Source of the DNA: an uncultured Lachnospiraceae bacterium
GTDB lineage: Bacteria; Bacillota; Clostridia; Lachnospirales; Lachnospiraceae
DNA length: 28,062 nucleotides
Assembly: GCA_937965795.1 (NCBI GenBank)
Contig: CALCMD010000057.1
Coordinates: forward strand, 1-28,062
Reading direction: 5' to 3'
The notes under the pieces were generated by a model. It was not told the origin of the DNA. It made no database searches and saw only the letters and a list, made by a program, of their open reading frames with translations. A program made the position numbers and the translations under genes. Below, one piece after another: positions 12,001-15,986 of this stretch; position 1 is the stretch's first letter, and each line of letters opens with the position of its first letter.

Positions 12001-12232
12001 TCTCCTGGTTTTCTTCTTCCCTCTGAGTATTTTCTGATTTCTTAATTTCTTCCTTTTTCTGATTTTTTTCCGCCTCCGCAACTTTCTCTAATGCCTGTCC
12101 TCTCTCTGTCTCCAGAACCTCTTCCACTCCATCCATTTCTTCCGCCGCATACACATAAATATTCGGCAGCGCCGTAAATACCATCGCTGCGGCGAGCACG
12201 ATGCTCATTCCCCGTCTCTTCCACTGTTTCAT
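1..12232 (-). CDS. Giant secreted papain-like (C1) protease with five tandem InlB/GLUG modules; 3' end off window
   Basis: The frame stays open from ATG at 12232 to the left edge (4077 complete codons, no stop in window). GGGAGG lies 9 bases before the ATG. Residues 1-32 are a signal peptide ending in AYA-like small residues, followed by a charged Glu/Lys linker. The C1A peptidase domain (about 140-375) shows oxyanion Gln161, Cys167 in GTCWAH, His316 in DHAISIVGW and Asn349 in RNSWG. A lectin-like domain (about 390-510) and a FIVAR-like helical segment (about 525-600) follow, as is common for clostridial C1 surface proteases. Five modules (about 619-3044) each hold an InlB/Flg_new repeat (FLGWY...FWAKW), a GLUG beta-helix after a LLNDLDM motif, and a cap. 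Then come a sixth InlB repeat, Ig-like domains, two long Ig-type repeats flanking MBG-like domains, and from about 4020 an LRR_5 domain. No LPXTG is visible, but the C-terminus is missing. Role inferred: cell-surface or secreted proteolysis/adhesion. Confidence 0.9.
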   Translation of the reverse strand, partial: MKQWKRRGMSIVLAAAMVFTALPNIYVYAAEEMDGVEEVLETERGQALEKVAEAEKNQKKEEIKKSENTQREEENQEIEEGCGSSGQTETDESVPIYRLVKKGEPSEYGYQEMVWVDENGNEVEGESAYEKPNSRKRRIRAVLPSSYNMKDRGELPAIRNQGKWGTCWAHAAICSLESNMIKKGLENTSVDYAERHLAYFAHRRNETFGDGIDIKDEKYEWYCGGNHYQATGALSGWFGAAAESDYPYSAKSNMSDLAENHRSSSVCHLINMNILEKPEDVKCAIMNTGSVSAYFYSKGGNITKNVYSSEHCATDHAISIVGWDDNYAKTNFSDNGKRPQNNGAWRCRNSWGSSWGDSGYFWISYEDATLGWFCSFEAEKADNYDNIYQYDGAGWNTTAAYEKAANMFTAKSTEKLKAVSFSAYHNYDYRIEIYTEGEGGMSVPSDGILAYVQEGALEYPGYHTIPFDREVLLAKGKKYAIVVQLNGGSGYTYMESGDDYSSEYGQSFFYVGSTWKDTKDVSSDYKNVCIKAFTDNTTVNKSKLLELIEEAEQIPEDDLESNYTFSTKTRLRTELAKAKTVYQSQGVTEDEIVNAAVALNSALRTLKLLERYEITYELNGGSGPTSQSADEDMRVVLPTPVKDGVRFLGWYDNEKFKGNPVTWIPKGNTRDRKFWAKWDERVEITNVEELEEFAQKVTSGYDHKDQTIYLLNDLDMTGVVHTKIGNYGNPFRGTFEGSGHYIRNFTCEYDTGYSGLFGYIGTYGTVKSLNLTNVNFRCSKNYAGGIAGYSEGTIQGCTVEGNFLFDGNNYAGGIAGKSTKTIEQSFVKGTISFCNQNSSSYYTGGIAGENTGTVSKCFAEGEIISNGLAETGGIVGYNSGTVRLCYNLATISGSPTGNSQTGGIAGSVINTGGEIQDCYNYGKIERSAGTAFGAIYGYKAGSSTVSNCYYLDTSSTQAAPSCTEGSMTAEDFASAKTAYYLNSSGGTEKNTYEWSQKDGLPVWADEENTAIIKVMLHQHAKCEYRTELNGVESGELYAKRGTEAELRVIDGVQVSIHTLYVQVTGLTRLNENENNRYVLPNTDTEAVILCRNEAVKEYRVTYHLNRGEGAETGTYRVETAATLPVPVKSGAEFLGWYDNEDFQGEPVSEIAAGNIDDKEFWAKWDVIEITNIHEFEAFAQSVRIGNNYKGYRVYLLNDLDMAGVSHKVIGGSSFPFEGTFDGGGHSIQNLTCAYTDSYSGLFGYIGTNGIVENINLANVNFSCNRNYAGSIAGYNKGTIRGCAVEGNLLFDGNGYVGGIAGKSEGAIEQSYVKGTVIFQNQRTSSYDVGGIVGESTGTVLKCFTEGEIISNGLAATGGIAGSNWGGIVRLCYNLSAISGTPKGTSRTGGIAASVVNGSGKIQSCYNYGKIERSGGMEFGAIYGYKIGGGVISNCYYLNTSSTQAWPSSTTGSMTAEDFASAKAAYYLNSSGGTAENTCQWSQKNGLPVWADEENRAIIRVSVRQHAKSEYRTELNGVESGEFYAKGGTEAELRIIDEVQAPVDTLYIQVTGLTRSDENKSNRYVLPDTDVEAVILCRKEAVKEYGVSYHLNGGEGAESGIYDVETAVTLPVPVRDGAEFLGWYENEDFQGEPVSEIAAGNIDDREFWAKWNMIELTNIDEFEAFAQSVCDGNNYEGYKVYLLNDLDMTGVNHKVIGNSSRQFKGTFYGGGHSIRNLTCEYRNSYSGLFGYIGENGIVENINLVNMNFSCNQSYTGSIAGYNKGTIRGCAVQGSFLFDTSDYAGGIAGRNGGTIERSSVKGTITFQNQRSGNYYVGGITGENGGTILKCFTEGEIVSDGLAKTGGIVGTNWQGTVRLCYNLATISGSPTGNSQTGGIAGSVINTGGEIQDCYNYGKIERSAGTAFGAIYGYKGGSPTVSNCYYLDTSSTQAGPSVTTGSMTAEDFASARTAYYLNSNGGTTENICEWSQKDGLPVWADEKNGAIIKVSVRQHAKCEYRTELNGVQSGEFFAKGGTDIELQVIDEIQVPVGTLYIQVAGLARLNENENNRYVLPYTDVEAVILCRNAPVKEYRVTYHLNRGEGAETGSYRVGTAVPLPVPVKSGAEFLGWYENEDFQGEPVSEIVAGNIEDKEFWAKWDVIEITNVHEFEAFAQSVNAGNNYKGYRIRLLNDLDMAGVAHKVIGGSSCPFEGTFEGGGYSIQNLTCAYTSIYSGLFGYIGENGIVENISLVNMNFSCNRNWAGSIAGYNKGTIRGCVVQGSALFDSGNYAGGIAGKNEGTIDRSSVKGTIAFQNQQSSSYYAGGITGENRGTVLKCFTEGEILSDGLAITGGIVGYNAGTARLCYNLATISGSPTGNSRTGGIAASVIDTSGKIQSCYNYGKIERSGGTAVGAIYGYKSGAGTISNCYYLNTSCRQAWPSNVTGRMIAEEFASAKAAYYLNSNGGKGINTCEWSQKDGLPVWADDENKAVIRVTVRQDAENSYQASLNSVAEGEFYAKGGTEAELQIEEDAPGYLRTSVQVSELAHSDKGESWYVLPDTDVEAVITCRRQPIKYRITYHLNKGSGAETGTYDVETPVTLPVPVKDGAEFLGWYDNANLAGDPVSEIAAGNTGAKEYWAKWSLIEIENVEEFEAFAQAVCAGNNYKGQTVRLMNDLDMTGVTHKAIGNVGCPFEGIFDGMGHSIKNLTRVYEDFVNGLFGFIGEEGVVKNIKLINVDIIYDKIFGGGIAGHNEGTISGCGVEGKILFENVENGIIAGGIAGHSQGTIEQCYVKGTIASRNQGTKYCSMGGIAGHTAAKGTVSKCFVEGEILLDGLVRAGGIVGENFSRIERCYNLADIRGNATEDSRVGGIAASVYSEGKRIYNCYNYGRIECSGGASFGAVYGYKNSSVTVSNCYYLNTSSTQAWPSTTTGSMTAEEFAAAKTAYYLNSDGGSSTNTCEWSQKDGRPVFADEENKAVIKVAVSQAEGNVYQPTLNGVADGEFYANGGTEVEFQPPGAVPGYHISCDLSGLESSDRGRNWYVLPGTDTEVVITCRRTPIKYGITYHLNRGTGAEDTVYDVETAVTLPTPARAKAEFLGWYDNEALEGEPVSEIPLGTTGDQEFWAKWNHLGYEVLFPQKKGYETAPTEDSVNGRIPEDGSYLFTVSASDGYDVSDVVVKCGNTVLTPSNGVYRIDHIMSDIEDISIEGIRLERGNYTIKTYNGYVGSQAVIMPVAPATGIRLAEDTEFSDSITVDTTREIRVVTCDEEGNVSTEEKVDFRRDTVSPVIASVEVSAASEEAHYKGVYLTVTASDTESGVAEYSFDGGQTWQKDSRYYAACEEEARNYDKKIQVRDHAGNMAEYTKPIIIPAFVKYSSSITLTSKETSYPYGSLITLKADLVFEDAGEDNTGYGQVEFVTADGQTIGTVDVETSGRTKGSAEITAPASIYDSIGEKGFRALYRGKGTLYADSESEACLVQIVRAEAVTVNTSIPASQTVSAAEQYTAEQIKALIGISEVEVTTNAGLIRRLPVSWSTEDTYRAKGGTYTYTGTIAGDADTDVPEDMVLSTKIVVTPVVLENPVLTDSEVERGYQTAAGAETLGSGILPVSGSLAISGVEIPYRITWNQETIDLTAVGNTAEFTGTVTYDDIPEWVTLPESFRVSRRVTVKESSKTPVEITGVEAQNGTYNGRPWRGYTGNLASAFPGNYEILYSGRGTTHYNSGDAPKNAGTYTVTIRVPESSQDYVGSLSIDFEIVRADVTITVKNKTVKAGSPVPKLTAADYTVSGLGKGDTLKTQPNLRYAVTPDMTKPGSVAIQANGAEVPDGGNYNGEIRYVNGILTITKKPIVTEVKTFIPEEQTLSAADQYTEAQIAELVKIGQVEVTTDEGTTLTLPVTWSTEDAYRVQGGTYLYTGTIEGNAEVAVPGDLALRTKVTVEPVLIENPVFEDAESTAQASSWAELQEKEVLPTAGTVTVNGIEIPYLITWNPSERIELTEEGNLIEFTGTAVYENVPEWMTLPESSVVSRRVLVKKAPGEPEPSFGNGVKAVAGGGRYQVLDAKKKTAVLVEVMNKKAAKMNVPATVKIAGVTCKVTAIGDGVFK
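208..755 (-). repeat. Long Ig-type repeat, copy B, in the giant protease
   Basis: Encodes about 183 residues beginning VKTFIPEEQTLSAADQYT, with WSTEDAYRVQGGTYLYTGTI, then GIEIPYLITWN and VSRRVLVKK. The two copies flank MBG-like domains (about 1290-768; motifs NAGTYTVTI and AVTPDMTKPG). They diverge enough in sequence to be an old duplication. Confidence 0.75.
1297..1844 (-). repeat. Long Ig-type repeat, copy A, in the giant protease
   Basis: Encodes about 183 residues beginning VNTSIPASQTVSAAEQYT, with WSTEDTYRAKGGTYTYTGTI, then GVEIPYRITWN and VSRRVTVKES. Copy B lies exactly 1089 bases away with the same motif order. The fold is inferred to be bacterial Ig-like; I do not recognise a named family with certainty. 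Confidence 0.75.
3100..4557 (-). repeat. Tandem module 5 of the giant protease (1458 bp)
   Basis: Last complete module, translated without stops. The beta-helix has five GGI(A/V)(G/A) turns, and the cap is of the PGYHISCDLSGLESSDRG type, like module 4. A sixth InlB repeat follows (about 3099-2905) but leads into Ig-like domains instead of another beta-helix. Confidence 0.85.
4558..6003 (-). repeat. Tandem module 4 of the giant protease (1446 bp)
   Basis: Same architecture but 12 bp (4 codons) shorter, still in frame. Its cap changes type to PGYLRTSVQVSELAHSDKG...WYVLP, which resembles the cap of the 1129-residue paralogue. Most of the length difference lies in this cap. Confidence 0.85.
6004..7461 (-). 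repeat. Tandem module 3 of the giant protease (1458 bp)
   Basis: Same architecture and exact length. The cap reads TLYIQVAGLARLNEN, the same subfamily as modules 1 and 2. Bases 6507-6676 match 9423-9592 in module 1 without a mismatch. Confidence 0.85.
7462..8919 (-). repeat. Tandem module 2 of the giant protease (1458 bp)
   Basis: Same order of InlB repeat, GLUG beta-helix and cap, with exactly the same length as module 1. The cap is of the TLYIQVTGLTRSDEN type. Its beta-helix DNA is clearly more diverged from modules 1 and 3 than those two are from each other. Confidence 0.85.
8920..10377 (-). repeat. Tandem module 1 of the giant protease (1458 bp)
   Basis: First of five in-frame units, about 486 codons. 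It begins with an InlB-type repeat (YELNGGSG...FLGWYDN...FWAKW), then LLNDLDMTG and a GLUG beta-helix with several GGIAG turns, then the segment ending PVWADE and a cap of the TLYVQVTGLTR type. Its InlB part is the most diverged of the five. A stretch of it (9423-9592) is identical in DNA to module 3. Confidence 0.85.
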
Positions 12233-12283
12233 CTTCCTTTTCCTCCCTGAACTCACAGTTTTCACGCAAAATTATTTACTTTT

Positions 12284-12313
12284 AGAATAATCCTTTTTTT
12301 GCTGAAAAGTCAA
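12284..12313 (-). promoter_or_regulatory. Sigma-A-type promoter of the giant protease gene
   Basis: Minus strand TTGACT (12313-12308), 18-base spacer with a run of seven A, then TATTCT (12289-12284). It sits about 50 bases before the start codon at 12232. The neighbouring protease paralogue has the same -10 and the same spacer length. Confidence 0.7.
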
Positions 12314-12373
12314 CTATTTTAAACCTGTTTTCCAACAAAATGGCGCATTTTCAGGTATTTAGACGTAAAGTTT

Positions 12374-12410
12374 AAGAAGCAGGGATTCCCCTGAGGAATC
12401 CCCGCTTCTT
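12374..12410 (-). terminator. Terminator of the 1129-residue protease gene
   Basis: Just after the stop at 12421, the minus strand forms a long stem (AAGAAGCGGGGATTCC / GGAATCCCTGCTTCTT, one G-U pair) with a short TCAGG loop, followed by an AAACTTT stretch. The U-tract is modest. Confidence 0.75.
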
Positions 12411-12420
12411 CGCACATCTT

Positions 12421-15400
12421 TTATTTCACTTTCGCCTTTTTACTGATGCCCGCTCTTCTGAGCTTCTTCCATAACGCCGCCTTCTGATTCTTCTTCATCT
12501 TCTTGGCGCTGACGGTGATCTTCGCCGCTGTTTTCTTAAACGCGCCTGCTTTTACCGTCTTTAACGCACTGCCCTTTAACTGGACGGATTTCAGCTTCTT
12601 ACAGTTCATAAAAGCCTGTTTGCCAATCGTGGTGACATACTTGCCCAGGATCACTTTTTTCAGACTGCTTCCGTTTTTGAACACCCCATCCCCGATGGCC
12701 GTCACCTTACAGGTCACGCCGGCGATTTTGACGGTTGCCGGGACATTCATCTTTGCCGCCTTTTTGTTCGTCACTTCGATCAGGACGGCGGTCTTTTTAA
12801 CGGCGTCCAGCACCTGATAACATCCGATACCTGTCATTTCTTTTCTTCCGTTCTGAAACTCATTTGGGATCAGCGTCTTTTGATACCGGATGAACACTGA
12901 CGTATCCTTTTCCGGAAGAAGATACCACTTTCCACCCTTTCCGGATCGTGTCAGCCCTATCACCTCCACAGACACCCGATACCCCGGTATGGCATCCAGG
13001 GAACGAAGTTCTACCTCCGTACCTCCCTTTGCATAAAATTCTCCTTCCGCCACGCCATTGAGAGAAGCCCCTTTTTCACCGAGCTGGCGTACTCTTACTT
13101 TTATGACTGCTTTATTCGCATTATCCGCCCAGACTGGCGCCCCGTTTTTCTGCGACCACTCATAAGTATTCGCTCCCGTTCCTCCGCTGCTGTTCAAATA
13201 ATAAGCCACTTTTGCGGATGCGAATTGCTCCTCTGTCATGCTTCCGAGATCAGAGGAAGGGCTGTAGCCGCCCCGTATGCCTCCTGTATTCCGATAATAG
13301 CAGTTCGAAATACTCCCATCGCCTTTATAACAATACACAGCCCCGAATTCCTCTCCTGCCCTGCGCCGGATGTCCCCGTAGTTATAGCAGCCATAGGTAG
13401 TTCCATACAGGCATACACCAATCCCTGCCGTTCTCGTCTCTTCAGACGGCGCTCCGCTGATGACCGCCAGATTATAGCATCTGCTGATTTCAGACCCTTC
13501 AGCGCTGTATCCTACAATTCCTCCCGTCGATGCCAGGCCATCTGAAACAATCTCCCCTTCCATAAAGCATCGGTCGATATTTCCCTCATTATGCCCGGCT
13601 ACCCCGCCTGCAAACGCCTCTTTCTGCGTCTGGTTCTGAAAGATCAGAGTTCCGTTAAAAGAGGATGTTTCAATCCTTCCCTGATTGTCTCCTGCAACGC
13701 CTCCCACAGCGCCATTGTCCGATTCGAGCCGCACATTTCCTTCTATGCTGCACCCGCTTATGGTTCCCTGGTTCACGCCTGCCAGAGAGCCGGAAAAAGA
13801 AGCTCCCAGTGTAAGATCCACATTGGTAAGTTTGACATTTTTTACAGTACCGTTTTCTCCTACGCACCCGAACAGCCCTCCGTAACTGTATGGGCTCGTA
13901 TAAATCAGATTGGCGATCGTATGGCCGCCTCCGTCAAAGGTTCCCATAAACGGCGTCGACAGATTTCCTATTTCCCTGTGCGCAATTCCCGTCATATCCA
14001 GATCGTTCAGAAGATATACCGTCTGTCCGTCATAATCTTTTCCAGCCAATACCTCCTGCGCAAATGCCTCAAACTCATTTTCATCAGAGAGATATACAGA
14101 AGAGACTATAAGCGCATCCCTTGCATTCTTCAGATTCAGCGCCGCTTTTATGACCTCAAGATCTGCTGCATCCGGTGTCTGGCAGACAGCCTTTGCCTGC
14201 TCCAGCTTCACACACAGCTTTTCCCACGTCTCCGCCACATAATCCGCACTCTCCAGATTTTCCACTTCTTCTATCAATGCCAGAAGATCGGATTTGTCGA
14301 CACGTTCCACACGATCCGTAAAAGCCTTGATGCAGACATTCTTATACCCATATTCCTGCGTATCCTTCCACTGGACGCCATCCCAGAGAAAAGACTGTCC
14401 TGCCTCTGATGAGAAGGAATCTCCGTATTCCACACAGAAAAAAGCCTGTTCTCCGTTTTTGGGCAGGAACTTCACGGATACCGCATACTTCATTCCGCCC
14501 GCAAGCAGTACCTCTGCGTCCAGAGGAATCGTATGATATCCAGGATACTGCACCGTTCCTGTCTGGGAATGCACCAGCGTCCCATCCGAAGGCACATTTA
14601 CAGACGTCCCGCTTCCGGCATATATTTCAATCAGATAATCTATATTACTGTTGGTATAAAAGGAAACCGCACGCAGCTTTTCTAAAGATTCCGCCGTAAA
14701 TACATTCGCCACCTTTTCAGAACCGATTCCCAAATTCCATCCTGCCCCGTCATACTGATAGATGCAGTCATAATTATCCGGACTTTCCGCTTCAAAGCTG
14801 CAAAAACTCGTAAGCGTCGCATCTTCATACGAAATCCAGAAATACCCGTTTTCTCCACAGTCAGGCCCCCAACTGTTCCTGCACAGCCACGCCCCGTTAT
14901 TTTCCGGCATCCTCCCATTGTCGCTAAAATTTGTTTTCGGATAATTATCATTCCATCCCACAAGGCTTACAGAATGATCTATGGCATGTGCCTCTGCATG
15001 ATACACGTTCCCCTGTGCGCTCTCAACCGTTCCATCCCCTGAATAATAGGAACACATCAACGCCCCGGTGTTCATCACGGCATATTTTACGTCCTCCGGT
15101 GTGCTTAATATGTTCGCATCCGTCAGATGACACACAGAAGCGCTTCTGTCGCTTTCCGCCAGATTCTCCATTGTGCCATAGGAGACGTACGGATAATCCC
15201 GTTCGTCCGCAGCACCGCTCCAGCTTGCCAGCGTAGCGATTGCGCTATAATGGTGACCTCCGCCATACCAGCTATACGTATCATGAAAAATATCCTCTCC
15301 ATCCCCCAGCGCCTCGTTTCTCCTGTGGGAAAAATAGGACAGATGCCGCTCCGAATAATCCACATCCTCCGCGGCGATCAGACCTTTTTTTACCATATTG

Positions 15401-15810
15401 GTTTCCACGGAACAGATCGCCGCATGTGCCCAGCAGGTTCCCCATTGCCCCTGGTTCCTGACTGCCGGAAGTTCCCCTTCATCCAGCATACTGTAGCTGG
15501 AAGGAAAGAGCGCCCTTGCCTTGATCCGTTTTTGCCGCCTTGACGCTTCATAAGTTTCTTCTTTTCCTATTTCTTTTCCATCCTCATCCACCCATACCAT
15601 CTCCTGATAGCCGGATTTTGATGGCTCTCCTTTCTTTACCAGCCTGTACACAGGTATATCAGCTTCCCCGGCTTCTGAAATCTCTCCCTCCATCGGCAGA
15701 TTTTGCCGAACCTCTCCTGCATATACGCCAGTATCCGGCATTGCTGTAAATGCCATCGCCACGGCCAGCAGCATGCCTGCTCCGCGCTTTTTCCAATATG
15801 TATCCTTCAC
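12421..15810 (-). CDS. Secreted papain-like (C1) protease with lectin-like, GLUG and LRR_5 domains
   Basis: 1129 residues from GTG at 15810. The frame extends upstream to 15852, but that lies at the expected transcription start, while AGGAGG sits 9 bases before 15810 and the resulting N-terminus aligns with the giant paralogue. Signal peptide about 1-32. C1A protease domain with Gln120, Cys126 (GTCWAH), His279 (IDHSVSLVGW) and Asn312 (RNSWG). Lectin-like domain about 356-496, FIVAR-like helical segment about 505-569, one GLUG beta-helix from about 572 (VYLLNDLDMTG), a cap (FYAKGGTEVEL), then an LRR_5/BspA domain and a basic tail ending ISKKAKVK. No LPXTG, SLH or dockerin motif. It equals the giant protein reduced to one module and without InlB, Ig or MBG parts. 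It has its own promoter and terminator. Substrate unknown; extracellular protease is inferred from the intact catalytic residues. Confidence 0.92.
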   Translation of the reverse strand: MKDTYWKKRGAGMLLAVAMAFTAMPDTGVYAGEVRQNLPMEGEISEAGEADIPVYRLVKKGEPSKSGYQEMVWVDEDGKEIGKEETYEASRRQKRIKARALFPSSYSMLDEGELPAVRNQGQWGTCWAHAAICSVETNMVKKGLIAAEDVDYSERHLSYFSHRRNEALGDGEDIFHDTYSWYGGGHHYSAIATLASWSGAADERDYPYVSYGTMENLAESDRSASVCHLTDANILSTPEDVKYAVMNTGALMCSYYSGDGTVESAQGNVYHAEAHAIDHSVSLVGWNDNYPKTNFSDNGRMPENNGAWLCRNSWGPDCGENGYFWISYEDATLTSFCSFEAESPDNYDCIYQYDGAGWNLGIGSEKVANVFTAESLEKLRAVSFYTNSNIDYLIEIYAGSGTSVNVPSDGTLVHSQTGTVQYPGYHTIPLDAEVLLAGGMKYAVSVKFLPKNGEQAFFCVEYGDSFSSEAGQSFLWDGVQWKDTQEYGYKNVCIKAFTDRVERVDKSDLLALIEEVENLESADYVAETWEKLCVKLEQAKAVCQTPDAADLEVIKAALNLKNARDALIVSSVYLSDENEFEAFAQEVLAGKDYDGQTVYLLNDLDMTGIAHREIGNLSTPFMGTFDGGGHTIANLIYTSPYSYGGLFGCVGENGTVKNVKLTNVDLTLGASFSGSLAGVNQGTISGCSIEGNVRLESDNGAVGGVAGDNQGRIETSSFNGTLIFQNQTQKEAFAGGVAGHNEGNIDRCFMEGEIVSDGLASTGGIVGYSAEGSEISRCYNLAVISGAPSEETRTAGIGVCLYGTTYGCYNYGDIRRRAGEEFGAVYCYKGDGSISNCYYRNTGGIRGGYSPSSDLGSMTEEQFASAKVAYYLNSSGGTGANTYEWSQKNGAPVWADNANKAVIKVRVRQLGEKGASLNGVAEGEFYAKGGTEVELRSLDAIPGYRVSVEVIGLTRSGKGGKWYLLPEKDTSVFIRYQKTLIPNEFQNGRKEMTGIGCYQVLDAVKKTAVLIEVTNKKAAKMNVPATVKIAGVTCKVTAIGDGVFKNGSSLKKVILGKYVTTIGKQAFMNCKKLKSVQLKGSALKTVKAGAFKKTAAKITVSAKKMKKNQKAALWKKLRRAGISKKAKVK

Positions 15811-15819
15811 CTTCTCCTG

Positions 15820-15825
15820 CCTCCT
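15820..15825 (-). promoter_or_regulatory. Ribosome binding site deciding the GTG start at 15810
   Basis: AGGAGG on the minus strand, 9 bases before GTG at 15810. The alternative GTG at 15852 has no such site and coincides with the predicted transcription start. Confidence 0.75.
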
Positions 15826-15859
15826 GCATCTATCACTTTTTCCAAAATTCACTTTCTAT

Positions 15860-15889
15860 AGAATAGCTGTTCCAGCAGTAAAATGTCAA
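15860..15889 (-). promoter_or_regulatory. Sigma-A-type promoter of the 1129-residue protease gene
   Basis: Minus strand TTGACA (15889-15884), 18-base spacer, TATTCT (15865-15860). The -35 is perfect. It places the transcript start near 15853, consistent with translation from 15810. Confidence 0.78.
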
Positions 15890-15937
15890 GAAATTTTCAC
15901 AATGAAAACAGCCAATGAAAACATTCTCCACACATTC

Positions 15938-15968
15938 AGGGCTGCCGCATAGATTATGCCGCAGCCCT
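15938..15968 (-). terminator. Hairpin after the 779-residue gene, probable terminator
   Basis: GGGCTGC and GCATA arms pair with TATGC and GCAGCCC around a three-base loop, with one internal mismatch. It lies 19 bases past the stop of the 779-residue gene. No strong T-run follows on the minus strand, so the call rests on the stem and position. Confidence 0.55.
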
Positions 15969-15986
15969 TTCACTCGTCTCTCTGTT

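Noticed and set aside
13591..14409. Plus-strand 272-codon open frame
   Set aside because: It is antisense to the protease paralogue, which has intact catalytic motifs in the opposite frame; its translation is rich in Arg/His/Cys with no domain.
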